A stretch of DNA of 64,000 nucleotides from contig JAODTK010001333.1 of the NCBI GenBank assembly GCA_026419785.1, positions 992,001 through 1,056,000 of the forward strand, given 5' to 3'. Made by a program: the position numbers and the translations under genes. Below the pieces are notes generated by a model. It worked only from the letters and a program-made list of their open reading frames with translations, searched no databases and had not been told where the DNA came from. Source of the stretch: Sclerodactyla briareus (Eukaryota; Echinodermata; Holothuroidea; Dendrochirotida; Sclerodactylidae). Below, piece by piece: positions 12,695 through 24,514 of this stretch; the first letter of the stretch is position 1; each line of letters begins with the position of its first letter.

Positions 12695-13507
12695 CTTTCG
12701 CTTCCACTTAGTTCCTCGCTCGTAGGTAGAATGTCGACACGTACAGGGGCCACTTGATTATACTGGGGCGACTCTGACGGTTTCACCTTTATACTTTTGA
12801 TTTCTCCGGTTTTTCGGGGTCTACCCTCTTTTTTCGAGGGGCGAGAGTTTTCCTTCTTTCGCGATTACATTGGGAAACCCTTTCTTCGTTGTTGGTAGCC
12901 CATGAGCCAGGGAAGTATCTCCAGGAAGGTCTCCTGAAACCAGTCATACTTCATTATCTTTAGGTGTTGTCCCGGAGGCAGGTTGTTGAGGTTCGCGAGA
13001 GAACATGGCACCGCCAGACAGGCGAGGAAAAAGGTGACCGCCATAAATTGACCGATGCATCGGCACCTTTACTCGCTGTTGTAGCAGGGTTATCTGAGAC
13101 TAGCAGCTGAAAACACGGTCAATTCCTAGGACCATCGACACAACCCAGCGAGATTCTCTCCCCGCTGTCGGGGGCGCGAGGAAGGTCATTGAAAGGAATG
13201 AAGGAAAGGAAACCCACAATTACACTGCCGAAGGAACGATAAGGGTAGTGATGTAGAATTCGGGGTCTTCTGGATGGGGACGCAGATTCTGGCCCACCGG
13301 TCTATGTAACTGATGGCCTATTGGACGTGGGCGTTGAAACCGGAAGAAGTTCATGTTAGCGTTAGCTCCACCAGGGTCACTACATTAGTATCCAGGCCAC
13401 GTTGGTTTTCGTCTACTTTGACCGATAAGTTGACGTGTACCACGAGCTGGTTTTCTGTAATAAACTCGAAAGGGCATACCTGGGAGTAGTAGGGAGTTAG
13501 CGCACTT
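12695..13507 (-). CDS. Cys-loop receptor copy A, Cys-loop/TM1/TM2/TM3 exon
   Basis: Exon of about 813 nt encoding the end of the ligand-binding domain and the first three membrane segments. In order, across frameshifts: the second half of the Cys-loop (YYSQVCPFEF followed by ENQ, about 13,490-13,450), the pre-TM1 and TM1 stretch (EFYITTLIVPSAV, about 13,260), the TM1-TM2 turn and TM2 start (DSGERISLG, about 13,160), a later TM2 motif (FQLLVSDN, about 13,100), TM3 (GQFMAV then FFLACLAVPCSLANLN, about 13,055-12,980), and the start of the cytoplasmic loop (FLEILPWLMG then basic residues). Acceptor TTTTCACCTAG and donor AAAG/GTAACG bound it. Length and borders match the copy B exon of 840 nt. Oddities are several single-base gaps and FPFD reading as FPYY after correction. 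The downstream loop and TM4 exons were not found; repeats begin just past the donor. The family call is firm, the functional state is not. Confidence 0.8.
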
Positions 13508-15419
13508 CTAGGTGAAAATAAGACAAATTAGTGTTTCCCACACGGATCAAGGGCGGGCAATCGAAGGGGTTGCTCACGTTTAGGGCGGTTCTCATTCTTT
13601 TTTCTCTTTCTGTTTCAATGGGTGGAATCAGAGATAAGACAAGTGCAAATCAGGCGCACAATTAGTATATATTTCACTCTCTTGACCTGTTGACCCAGAA
13701 ATGCTGGTTGAAAGATGAGGGCACAGGGAAAAAAAATGAACACCATAAGCACGGCAGTTGTGTGAAAGAAGATTGCCGATAGTCTGGTATAATTTTGTTT
13801 TGATCAGTGATCAGTTGAAATCATACTTAAACGAGATGGGGTTGTCGGGGGCAGGTACTATTCCTGCCCTGGAAAAACTTGGTAAAGGACAACTGCAATG
13901 ATTGTATTCATGGATAAAAATATGAGTGCGTGGTCAGTCCAAACCGGAAGTTCAAGGACTTTCCGTTACGGAGCGAAGTCATTTGAAAAAGTGTGGTTTT
14001 GTGAAGCATGTGTATTGCGCAAGATCGAATGGCATCCCATCAGCATAAAAGTGATGTCATACTTGCACACCTGCAAAACGTCTTTGTTTCTATTGAAATT
14101 CAACAGTAACTTCACTTTGAAAAACATTTATTCTATGGGAGAGAGGATTGCTGTTGGGTTGGTAGGTGTTGTATTTACTTTGGTGTAGAGAGAAGGACAA
14201 CAGGACTTCTGCTAAACGTTGACTTATTCCAACAAAATGAAACAATAAAAACTAACATAATTTCCTGTGATGTCCATGTGTGGACGTCAATGCGTTATTA
14301 GCAATTGGATTCTTCCCAATTTCTCTGCTTATATGACCCAAACTTTTGAAGGCCGATAACTCCCACAATGGAACAATCGTATTGAAATGGGTTTGACGTA
14401 TATATACCAGTTTTCCAATCTCCACAATATATCCTTCTTTTTGTTCCAAGCCTGCAGGTTGCCTTTAATGAGGCTTGCTGTCTAAGTATCAGCATACCCG
14501 GAATAAACGTAACACTCACCTCGACGCATTTGTATACCAGAATGTTCGCAAATAGCGAATCCGATTAAGGCCATATGTATTTAGAAGCAATTTTCGATAG
14601 ATATGAAGAAATACTTAGCCTTCAAACGTGGGAATGATCAGTCTTAACGAGGGTCCAAACAGATGATATTATTCCACAATAGTTATCATGCATTTGTACA
14701 TGTTAACGGAAGTGTAAGTACACAGACTTGTACTGAAAATCCTAAATTACAATTGAAAGTTCAAAAAGATCAGGTCGGGCTCGTTTTGAAATTTTCGCAT
14801 TTTTATAATAATACCCCCAACGCCACCTCCCAACATAACAAAAAGTGATTTACCGTCACAGGTCGTGGAGACCACGGGAAGAAGTTAGAAGAACGTAGCG
14901 TTTGTATTGGGAAGAACAATGATGTGTCTTATAGCCTGTAGAGATAGGCGATGGCTGCAGTTGGAAGATCTGATCTTCTAGCGAATTATGAAGACTCATT
15001 ATTTTTTCCTAGTTTCTCACTATAATGTAATTATGTGTTCATTGGCTTCCTTATTATTTTATTCTTCACTCGGGTTAGTGAATGTTACATTATGGCTGAA
15101 TAAAAAAAATGCACTTGATTGAACCAACGCAGCTCTGGAATTAATCTCTTGCCCATTTGTATGGGGTTGTGTACTCTATACTGTTCGTGATTGGCTCCCT
15201 CCAATATTGGAAGCAAACTTGTCAATAAGAGGCCCGCTGGGGGCCCTGATAATCTGGACAAGGGACGTCTGTGACCGTGTGAAACACTGCAGGTTAATGC
15301 GGGGGGCGAACCTCAGAAATGTTGAAAGGCTTACACTGCAGGGAGGAAAGCGTATTATATAAGGCAGGGTTGTCAACAAAACGTCTTAAACACAAGACTA
15401 ATTGATAGGTCTACTCCAC
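13508..15419 (-). other. Intron of receptor copy A
   Basis: Between the two recognised exons of copy A. It has no coding signal on either strand that I can support. Several short frames near 13.9 and 14.3 kb look random. The equivalent intron of copy B is only about 395 nt, so this one is expanded. Confidence 0.45.
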
Positions 15420-15528
15420 GACAACGGGCAGTGGGTCGCTTGCACGAAGGGGGTACCCAGATTCACCTCTCATCTGACGTCAGCAAGATGGATCCTTCTC
15501 GTTTGGCTGATGACACGAGCGAATCCGA
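15420..15528 (-). CDS. Cys-loop receptor copy A, ligand-binding-domain exon
   Basis: Partial exon of a pentameric ligand-gated ion channel (nicotinic type). Such subunits form plasma-membrane channels opened by an extracellular ligand. Read on the minus strand it gives SLVSSAKREGSILLTSDER, a stop, then IWVPPSCKRPTA. This matches the beta-strand stretch just before the Cys-loop, usually a strand ending in SDG-V-W-PP. It aligns base by base with the copy B exon at 55,248-55,364, including the shared block CTGACGTCAG. The acceptor is inferred from the alignment. The donor reads GTGGAG, which looks like GTGAGT with one extra G. The in-frame TGA implies decay or a sequencing error. A possible upstream fragment (IPAMH, about 15,735-15,830) may belong to the preceding exon, but I am not sure of it. 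The next exon is about 1.9 kb downstream. Confidence 0.6.
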
Positions 15529-16133
15529 CTCCAAACGTTAATAGAGGGAGTTATGCAACTATGAGAATCTTCATTGAGAATTTAATAGTTTATTAGTATG
15601 GAGTTGGCCCGTCAAGGTTTGTTGGGGGTACGACTAAAAAGTTACACACCCCGTGGAGGGCCCGTTTCCCCGACAGATAATATTTAGTACTTCTTCATGA
15701 AAAGTCCTATATAAAACTGCAAATTTTGCCTAATCCTTCTGTCTTGTTGCCGAGTGCATCGCTGGAATTTGAGATCCCGATTCCATCCTCCTAAATTCCC
15801 AGGACATACAATGGTGGCTTATAGGCCGGCCCACACGTATTATAATATCTTCGAAGTATTTGAAAGCGTAGTATTTGTTACAACCCTGTGGGAAGGAGTG
15901 AAGCCTGCGTGCCTTCATGATGCGGGTTGTCACTTGACTCCGTTTTTCTTTTCTTGACGTGGAGAAAATAAAAAAGAATTAAAACATAAAAAATGTGGGT
16001 TTTGAATTATGGGTAGGGTGAGGCTCGGAAATCGTTTTTTGTTCGAACGATCCGGATCACCCTGACGTCTCCCAGGTGCAGTTCCTTCTTGAATATGAGG
16101 CACATTTAGGGAGCGTGCTTACCAGCAAAATAC

Positions 16134-16206
16134 CAAAAAAAAAAAAAAAAAAAAACAAATAAAAACAAAAACAAAAAAAACAAAAAAAAAGAAATAAAAA
16201 AAAAAC
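16134..16206. repeat. A-rich tract
   Basis: Run of 20 or so A followed by (A)nC and (A)nT variants. It could be the decayed tail of a retroposon whose body I do not recognise. Confidence 0.6.
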
Positions 16207-16524
16207 AAAGTGGTGCGCCTAGATATGAAGACCGGGTGCTGACATGCCGTTGCTATGGGTGAGGGTAACTAAGAGGCAATACACGCACCACTGATGAGAA
16301 TATAGATATTTCCTATATATATATCTATAATATATATTATCTATATATATATATGTCTAAGTCGATATTGGGATTGCCCCCAATGAAGGTATTAGACTCT
16401 TTTGTGCACCGAAAATTTCCGAAATTTATAATTTTCAGTATCATGAGTCAACATGCTTATATTGTTGAGCTCAAGCCTATTTGGATTAATTGGAGTAAAC
16501 GTGGACACATTATATATCTAGAAT

Positions 16525-16525
<1 letters not shown>

Positions 16526-16588
<63 letters not shown>

Positions 16589-16680
16589 ATATTATACGTA
16601 TATTAAGATATATATATATATATTATATCTATATATATATATATATATATACTTAATATAGTTATATATATATAGATATC
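16526..16680. repeat. (TA)n microsatellite
   Basis: Long AT dinucleotide run with interruptions; a shorter run lies at 16,312-16,352. It abuts, via a poly-G run (16,712-16,756), the 3' end of the left Penelope-like copy. Confidence 0.9.
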
Positions 16681-16756
16681 TATTGATGATGTACACGTGG
16701 CTACAAGGGCGTGGGGGGGGGGGGGGGGGGGGTGGGGGGGTGGGGGGGTGGGGGGT

Positions 16757-17855
16757 GCCTGATATAAAAGTAGGGAGCTCAAAAAAGAAGCATGGTGACG
16801 GATCTTTTGTAGCACAATTTATTTGACAAAAACGCAATTGTTGACCTCCTAGGGCATTCATCAGCGCATGAATAGACACTGAGGTAAAATATAACAGGAA
16901 ATCACATAAAGTGCGTTGCTGCAGCGAACAAAATTATTGATTACTATAGAACGGTAATGCGTGAGTGGCCCTATATATTAATTCAACCCGGTGACGTGCG
17001 TATTGATTTGGAAGACCCATTTAATTTCCTGACGTTTACGAGGGTAGTCAAGTAGAGAACCAGAATCAAATAAATGCACCTCAAGGTTATCTAGGTGTGA
17101 TTGGGCAAGTTGAAGTGCTGAGCGAGGGTGGCCAGATGCATTGGTCGGTATCGTCTGCCTTGTTGATTATTGAATCTTACTGAATATGTACGGTTTCGCC
17201 AACATATCTGGCAGTAGCGCAGATATTACACTAGAATAAATAAATCAATTGGCTGGCGTCACAGGAAAGCTTGGACGGCGTTAGAATAAATTCGGGGGTG
17301 AGATGTATAGGGTGCCAGTCGGTGATATGTTGCCCCTTTGACCAACCGGGGCTGCACAAGGTTTGTTACCTTTGAGTCACCTGGTCGACGGTGTTTGGAC
17401 GAGGTGCGGAGAGCCCGTAGATTGGGGGGGCGCCGTAGGGCCAGCGACTGAGGGGGTTGGTTGACAAACACTTAGGGCGGTTCTCTTGAGAGGGCAAAGT
17501 TTCTTGAGGGTGGGGTAAGAGATTTGACCGCGGGGTCAACAGTCGACAACCAGAGGAATTAGAGTGGGTTCCTCGCGTTGTATATTTAGGAGATCAGTGA
17601 CGGTTTTCTTGGAAGCTTATTGATGCGCTATGATTACAGATATGGGATAGCCGTTCGTTCGGAAAAACGGCGGAGGTGTGGACACTTGGTTTGATAATCA
17701 CTCAGAGGTCAGACAACTCGTTTCAATCTTACAGCAATGGCCTGTAGACCCGGACTTCTTGGGCTCAAGGGAGGGTTACTGTCAAAGTGGAGGAATTGGT
17801 GGTTATCAGTTGGCCTATAATGGACGAAAGTATGCACGTACTCCCGAGGGATGAT
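16757..17855 (-). mobile_element. Penelope-like retroelement, 3' part, left (minus) copy
   Basis: Minus-strand remnant of a Penelope-like element, a retroelement class with a reverse transcriptase joined to a GIY-YIG endonuclease. In order: YRPTDNHQFLHFDSN (17,820-17,776), like the KPTD-H-YLH-S motif after the RT core; RRPPNLRALRTSSKHRRPGD (about 17,430-17,375); and NICATARYVGET (about 17,228-17,193), the GIY-YIG core (YVGET replaces GIYIG-like residues). An AATAAA-containing 3' end (about 16,815) follows, ending at a poly-G/TA tract. Many single-base gaps leave it non-functional. It is the mirror of 17,990-18,842. The RT core upstream is missing. Confidence 0.75.
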
Positions 17856-17989
17856 GCACTTAAACATCTATGAAAGGTATCGTATGGCCGACGCTTCACT
17901 TGTAAACGTAATGGTAGGGTATATATCATTGAATGTCTCTGGCAAGAATCGAGGGCGTCGTGGCGTGGGGCCAGATGAAAAAGTGATTC

Positions 17990-18842
17990 ATCGATGTACC
18001 GATAGAGTGAAGGGGTTTAAAGTCGACTTTGACCCCCGCGGGGTCACATCTCTGACCCGTATCCCTCAATAAGGATCTTTGCCCGTCTCACAGAGGGACA
18101 TCGCCCTAAGTGGTTTGTTCAACGCAACCCCCAGTCGTGGCCCAACGACAGCCCACCAATCTACGGGCTCTCATCAGCCTAGTCCAAAACACTGTTCGAG
18201 CCAGGGGATCAATAGGTAACCAAACCTGTATGAAGCCCCGTGCTGGCAAACTTGCAAACATATCACGACTGGCAGACCTATACATCTCACCACAGTAATA
18301 TAGTATAACGCCTCCAAGCCTCACCTGTGACGCCAGCAATGTGATATTTTCCAGTGTAATATCTGCGCTACTGCGAGATATGTTGGCGAAACCGGTACCA
18401 GATTCAGGTTAAGTTCGAATAATCACAAGCAGACATGATACGCGGACAATGCATTTCTGGCCACCCAGCGTCAGCATTCACTTGCCCAATCACACCAGTT
18501 AGTAACCACTTGAGTGCATAATTATTGATTATGGGTTCTCTGACTGTACGACCAGCGTAAACGTAAGGAACTAAGGGACTTCAAAATCAATACGCAACGT
18601 CACCGGGGTTGAATGGAAGATATAGGGCCCACTCAAGCATTACTCGAGTTTATAGTAATCACTAATTTGTTTCTGCTGGCCAGCAACGCCACTGATGTAA
18701 GTTCCTGTTGTATTTTACCTCAGTGTCTAGTCATTCGCTGATTTGAGGCCCTAGGGAGGAGCGAAAAATTTCGTTTTTTTGAAAATAAATTGTGCTACAA
18801 AATAATCCGTCAACCATACTTCTTTTGGAGGCTCCTACTTTA
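17990..18842 (+). mobile_element. Penelope-like retroelement, 3' part, right (plus) copy
   Basis: Plus-strand counterpart facing the other way. RQPTNLRALISLVQNTVRAR (about 18,143-18,202) gives the linker before the endonuclease. ICATARYVGETGTRFRLSSN then NHKQ (18,361-18,432) is the GIY-YIG catalytic start with the conserved Y, G and R. IIIDYGFSDCTTSVNV (about 18,521-18,567) matches the left arm's complement. The 3' end, with AAATAAATTGTGCTACAAAA (about 18,784-18,803), is shared with the left copy and stops at a TA tract. Frames are broken (stop after ISPQ). The two copies have their 3' ends outward, with about 140 nt of unrelated sequence between. Confidence 0.75.
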
Positions 18843-18975
18843 TATATAGATATATATATATATAATATATATATATATATTATATATAATATATAGATAA
18901 TATATAGATCTATATATATATAACATAGATATATAGCTATATATTTTATATCTATACAATATAATATATATAACA
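18840..18975. repeat. (TA)n microsatellite
   Basis: Interrupted AT run at the 3' end of the right Penelope-like copy, mirroring the one beside the left copy. That suggests target preference or a shared 3' terminal repeat. Confidence 0.85.
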
Positions 18976-20187
18976 TACATATCAGAACAGGGGAAAATGA
19001 TCTGCACTAGTGGATTTTGGAATAGTGCTGGACGAGAATAGTATGGTCTTTCATCAAAACATCAGTATCACCCCCCCCCGCTCTCCCTCACTCACTCTCT
19101 TCCCCGTCACTCACTCACTCAACTAACTCCGCGTAGGAGCACATGCCTGGGAGGCACCTAACCGCATTCACCCACCCGGCTTTCTCCGGGCAAGCAACCA
19201 GGCCCGTGCCTGGCCATCCCACCCAACACCGGAGGGGGTATCGCGAAGCAACAGAAGTGAAACTATGAGGCCTAATCGGGCGTCCGTCGGTTCAGCCTCA
19301 ACTCACGGGAGCTGTCCACACATGACATGGTGTGCAGGAGGATCGTTCGCCGGAGGGGGCGACAATATGCAGTGGACGAGCGTCGATATAGAGACAGCTA
19401 ACCAACACCCTCGGCGAAGTGAGCAGTGGAAAAAAACAAACCGCTGACCCAACGGTTAGCGCCCTAGCCTCGCTTAGAATTATAGCACAATTAGCAATGG
19501 AGCTCAATAAGAGCCTGAAACAAGGATCTGCGGTCTTTCGCTAGATATCGGGACCGCCATACACCACTAACATTGGATAAACTGCTAGGCTTCGTATGAA
19601 GCAATGTAACTGTTGAAATTGACGGGCGTGTGAACACATGACTGAGTTCCGATGATGACATTCTGGAGGGGAATGATGTGGGGCAAGCGAACAAGCACCA
19701 CTTTTCGAAAAACGTTTCTCATCAACAAAACCAGGATATTCATGACAACGTGGACCAGGCGCCCCCGTGAGGGAAACGTTTAAATACCCTGGTCACTCAC
19801 TCTATAATCTCCGCAGGCTTCATGTCGACATTTAATTTAATTTCAAATGCGCCACTGACCGCCGAAGACGAGCATAACCATTTTGCGTTTTTTTCAGAAA
19901 TGCGCGTTCATTTGTGGCCGCCCAGTTATCAATAAAACTTGACAGAACTAGTATGGTGTGTACCGGTATGAACATAAAACGTCGTTGGGAAAGTTCAAAT
20001 AAACATAATGAATGAAACGTTGATGAATTGCCAGCGCAGTACATAAGAGAAGGCTCACCCCCCCCCCCCCCCCTCCCCCACTGTTATTTATCCCGGCCAT
20101 GGTAGATCGCTCGTTACGCGGTGGATATCGCGTTGAGCGAGACATGCAGAACCTACACCGCCTAATGCAACGAAACCTAAATTGCGG
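18976..20187. other. Unassigned
   Basis: CT-rich run (about 19,070-19,125), then sequence with short frames only. A poly-C run lies at 20,058-20,077. No gene supported. Confidence 0.35.
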
Positions 20188-20470
20188 GAGAGTGGTGGCC
20201 TAGTGGCTATTAAATGCGTCGAGCCTGTCGGAACTCCAAAAGTTGTGGGTCGAGCCGGGTCACACCGGTACCTTGAGCAAGTACTTATCCGCTTGCCCTT
20301 CTCTTCACACGGTGTACAAATGGGACCGTGAGGTATCAGAACACAATTGCGCTGATATAACTTCACCGGGATTGTCGAGGTGCGTTTTTTGGTTCCTATG
20401 GATCGGGGGGGTCATGTTCTTGTTTAAGCGCTTTGAGCACTCGGTGGCAAAGCGCATTACATAGGAATGG
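20188..20470 (+). mobile_element. tRNA-derived SINE
   Basis: tRNA-like head with A box TGGCCTAGTGG (20,196-20,206) and, about 40 nt later, a B box GGTCGAGCC (20,248-20,256; one T short of GGTTCGAGCC), followed by CGGGTCACACCGGTACC. The body runs through CTTGAGCAAGTACTTATCCG to a tail AGCGCTTTGAGCACTCGG then TGGCAAAGCGCATTAC (20,427-20,460) that folds as a hairpin, as in many marine-invertebrate SINEs that share a LINE 3' end. About 280 bp in all; no coding capacity. Transcribed by RNA polymerase III if active. Confidence 0.75.
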
Positions 20471-21981
20471 GGACATTCCATTGTTACATTATGCGGGATT
20501 TCGCCGATTCACTCAGGTATCATCTACCACAGTGTCAGAGTCGCCGACTTGGGGCAGCAGTGCCTGTTTGTATCAAAGTTTGTGTCCGGGTCAGTATTAA
20601 GGTGGGTACTCAACGAGCCAGAGTGATTATCTTCGGCTCCATACTTATTGGAGGCATCATACGAGATCCCACTCGTCGACACTCCCTCCGGAGGTCCCAG
20701 TCTCATCGCTCATATATCCATTGCTGCGGACAGGACACAAAAATCCGAGACAATCATTACTAGTCGAACTTGGAGGGGAAGATTGTGATTCCCAAGATGT
20801 GAGTTCACTTTAATGGAAACCAGAATAAATATTCTTTAACCCATAATAGAGGCGAAGATGAGAACTAAACACCCGAAATTTGACATAGTTGTTTCTGGAC
20901 GGAAAACACGTCCATCTTCTCGCGATCTTATCACTTAGGTGACTAGCTGAACATATAGTTGCAATGTCTCATGCCAGCCGATTGTTGCAGTTAGTCATCT
21001 CTTCGCCTCAAAACTGCGTCGTTCTTTAATAATATCTCGAAAATCAAGTGTTTTTCACCATTCGTATGACCTTTCTCGACCCGAGTCGAACTCCTGTATC
21101 AAGAGAAAGGTGGGCCACCCCACATTCAAGGTTCAGGAAAAACCAACACGTAAAAATGGTGTATGAAAATTCATGGCAATTGATGCGCAATGCGGAAAAG
21201 AGAATCCCCTCAACGAATATAGTGTTAACCCTAATCCCTTATTGAAATTGGCTACCCCTAACAAAAGCCGTCGGACTATGACACACAGAGCAGCAACAGA
21301 AACAGCTCGTTGGAAGAGAAACAACTATAAGCGATAAAGGCCTCTTTATAATTTCTCGCACGAACATGGAACAAAGAACATTTCCGGAAGTTGTGTAAAA
21401 ATTCAACCATCCCTTCACGAAGTGCTTAAAACTGCAAATCAGAATATTAATCAGGATATATTTGGCAGGTTCACCGTTCCTTCTGTAACAAACGTACTGA
21501 ACTTATAAAGGACATTTTCTACTCAATATAGTCGTGTGATTGGGAAATTGATCAAATCGAGTACATCCAACTTCAATACCAAATGACAAATTCCTTCCAA
21601 ATTGGTTGTGGGCCGCTATAAATTCGACGATTTCAATCTGACGATCTTGGTAATGACCAACTTCGTCGTGTTCGCAAAATCGATGGAGAGATTGTTGTCA
21701 TTAGGTGTTAGCATAATTTCAACAAATGTTGCAACTTGCACAACCTAAGTTCCGAGTGTGTTGTAAGAAATGACACGATCATTGTGTAATTCTGCGCAGT
21801 TTGGGCAATTTTTCACACCAACTTTGCACAATAAGTGTGCAATTTCCACACCGGAATAGGTGTGCTGATTACACAGTGTTTTAATTCCACATACCAGCTT
21901 CAATTTGTACACAAATGACATGATCACGACCAATGACAGTTGTTCTCCATCGTTGAGTGCCAGTAGTTGTGAAATGCACTT

Positions 21982-22060
21982 CACACACACACACGCACAC
22001 ACACACACACACACGCACACACACACACACAACACACACACACACACACACACACACGAA
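21982..22060. repeat. (CA)n microsatellite
   Basis: About 40 CA units with a few CGCA variants and one dropped base. Confidence 0.9.
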
Positions 22061-23821
22061 GCCCATGAAAAGAAAAAGAGGGAAGAAAAAGATACTGTCA
22101 AAAATTATTACGATATATGTGAGCTTACCCAAATGAGCCACGATGCTGTAGTAATCACTTGGTCTCGCTCGTTCTGTTTATCGGAAAGTTAAATAAAACG
22201 CAAAAGTGTATAATTCTGATGTTTCTATCATTCTCCAGTAGCTCGGTACATAGCCTCTGGTTGTGTGCCATTAGAAAGATATTTCAATTAGAAATAACTT
22301 TTAATGAATCATCGCATTCATGTATAAAGTCCTCACTCGAATAATTTCAAGATCTCGTCTGGGGTCTGAATTTTGAGTTGCTCGAAGTAAACATCCATGT
22401 GTGATGATACCCACAGCACCCCTCCCCCGCCATCCTCCAAACCTGCTCATGCATTACAATCAAGGCACTTAGGTACCGCATGGAGATCATACCTACGGAA
22501 CGTTCGAACTAGTCTCCACAAACATTTCTAAAAGAGCCAAATCTCATATACCAATGTTCCCACTTTTCTCACGATTGACCTCAAACTGACACTGAAATGA
22601 TCAGTGCTCATCATCCATTTTCGACTTGATCGGACCAGCGATGTTTTGACTTACTCGTTTTTACCCCAACTGGTACTTAACTCGAATATAAACCAAATGC
22701 ACTACAACCCACAGCGTTCCGAATGAACCCATTCGACTCTTTCCGATTCAGACTAACGACAACTGACCCAGTTTGACGATATAATTTGAACTCACCAAGT
22801 CAATCATCGCAAGAAAGCCACTTGCAATGTCACGTGAACAGGATGGCTGGAGTTTAAGACTGGCCTCTCTCTCAATGAGTAATTGGCGTGGCTGAGTAGA
22901 AATTTCCGACACGCCTTCGTCCTTCTCGGTTCTCGAGCAGTGATGCTTTGTTAGAATTAGAAAAAAACAAGATCCCTCAGAATTTTGGTCTCGTAAGTTG
23001 CTCAATAAAACGTGAACCAACAGTATGAGATTTACTGAACTCCAATCTTGGAGGGATCCTACACTTTGATACTGTAATTCATATATGTGTACTACACACA
23101 GTCATCTTTGCTACTTGACATTTTGACTCAAAAGTGATAACCTAAACTGTATCATATCTGAAGGATAGACTTCTCGTGTATGGCTATGTGAGATAATCCG
23201 CATTTGCAGAATAATCATTGTATTGTTCTTCCAGGTCGATAATCAATGTCTCCATTCAATCAGATGAATAACTGTTCCCATTTACTATGGTACGATCCTC
23301 CCTTCTCGTAGTGGTGCCTCGACCTTGCCTATGTACAAAACAAAACAAACATAAACCCACTCTATTTTATACAACATTATCAAGAACTTGATTGCTCCAC
23401 TATCTTACCTATTTGGGGCAGATGCATCACGGCCGAATACTTGTTTCAAACACACATTAAAGTTGGATTGTCTTCAATTTGAATGTATGTAAACAATATA
23501 CTGCACCCAGCCAATTTAGATAAAATAATAAATTGAAATCAGATGGTATATTTCACGCATTCTTTCCGTTCAAATAAAATGTGTATTATAATAATATTGA
23601 AAGTATGTGATTCCGATATACGATTGTGCTGACATTACAATATTTGTACGGACGTCATGCAAATTCGCCGTCGCTTGTTCGCTGGACCCTAGCAGACGAC
23701 AATCCATTTTTAAAAAAGCTGGTCCAAGTTGACCCAGAGATGTGTAAGGAGCAAACTAACCCAAGTTCAAGGTATATTTCAGCCGAATCAGGTTCAAATC
23801 TAGGTTAACATCGGTAAAAGT

Positions 23822-24091
23822 TCATAGAATTAGCAAAACTCCACCCTGGGGATCATCATGAGAGTGTAGATCGCAAAAAAGGTCACGGTATTCTTCATCG
23901 CTCTTTTCCGATTTTGAAAAATTAGTCGATGGTATCAATTGTTCACCCGTATTGAACAACTCCTTCGTTAGCGGCTGAACACCGGCCTCGCTCATCCACG
24001 TTATCCCTGGCCCGAATTCTCGGAACAATGCAGAGGTGGGTATTCCAATATGACAAAACTTCCTCCCTCTACGATGTCCAGCAGTCTCCAC
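23822..24091 (-). CDS. Unrecognised protein-like frame
   Basis: Minus frame of 89 residues with balanced composition: FGPGITWMSEAGVQPLTKEL, then STNFSKSEKSDEEYRDLF and CDLHSHDDPQGG before a stop. Acidic second half, no membrane segment, no motif that I recognise. The start codon is uncertain; it could be a terminal exon. It rests on composition only. Confidence 0.25.
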   Translation of the reverse strand: METAGHRRGRKFCHIGIPTSALFREFGPGITWMSEAGVQPLTKELFNTGEQLIPSTNFSKSEKSDEEYRDLFCDLHSHDDPQGGVLLIL

Positions 24092-24514
24092 GTGACCCGA
24101 ACACGTGGCCTTGCCGAGAACGAAACCAAAGATTGGCCTCCACTCGAGCTCGCGTGACCAAAGCGTTGAGTTGACTTATTAAGATGCCGCGGGGGTTATT
24201 ATTCTGCTTCTCAGCTCACTTCACTCCCCGTAAAAGCGTTGTGTTCACAATGACTGTACGTAAACATCAGACCGGCGCTTCATCCATTTTATTCGAAGCA
24301 ATGACCTTATCTATGGTAGCCGATTGATTAGACTCGGGCCAGGGCGAAAGATTGAAATGAAAATGGATTTCAACGATCTTGCGGTTGCTTGATTTCCGGA
24401 TTAATGGTTTAATAACATCTGTCCTCTTCACTATGATGGGTCAATCACGCATGTCATTGCGTATGGCAAATGGGACCGATTACCGGTAGCATGCAATTCG
24501 CTAAGATGAAATCA

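Larger units (their letters stand above)
20471..24514. other. Unassigned, with a CA microsatellite
   Basis: No recognised gene. Only the 23.82-24.09 kb minus frame (listed separately) looks protein-like. Confidence 0.35.

Noticed and set aside
19443..19500. tRNA A-box-like CCAACGGTTAGCGCC
   Set aside because: No B box at a suitable distance and no fold.
21745..22192. Cys/Val- or His/Thr-rich frames
   Set aside because: Translation of the CA microsatellite.
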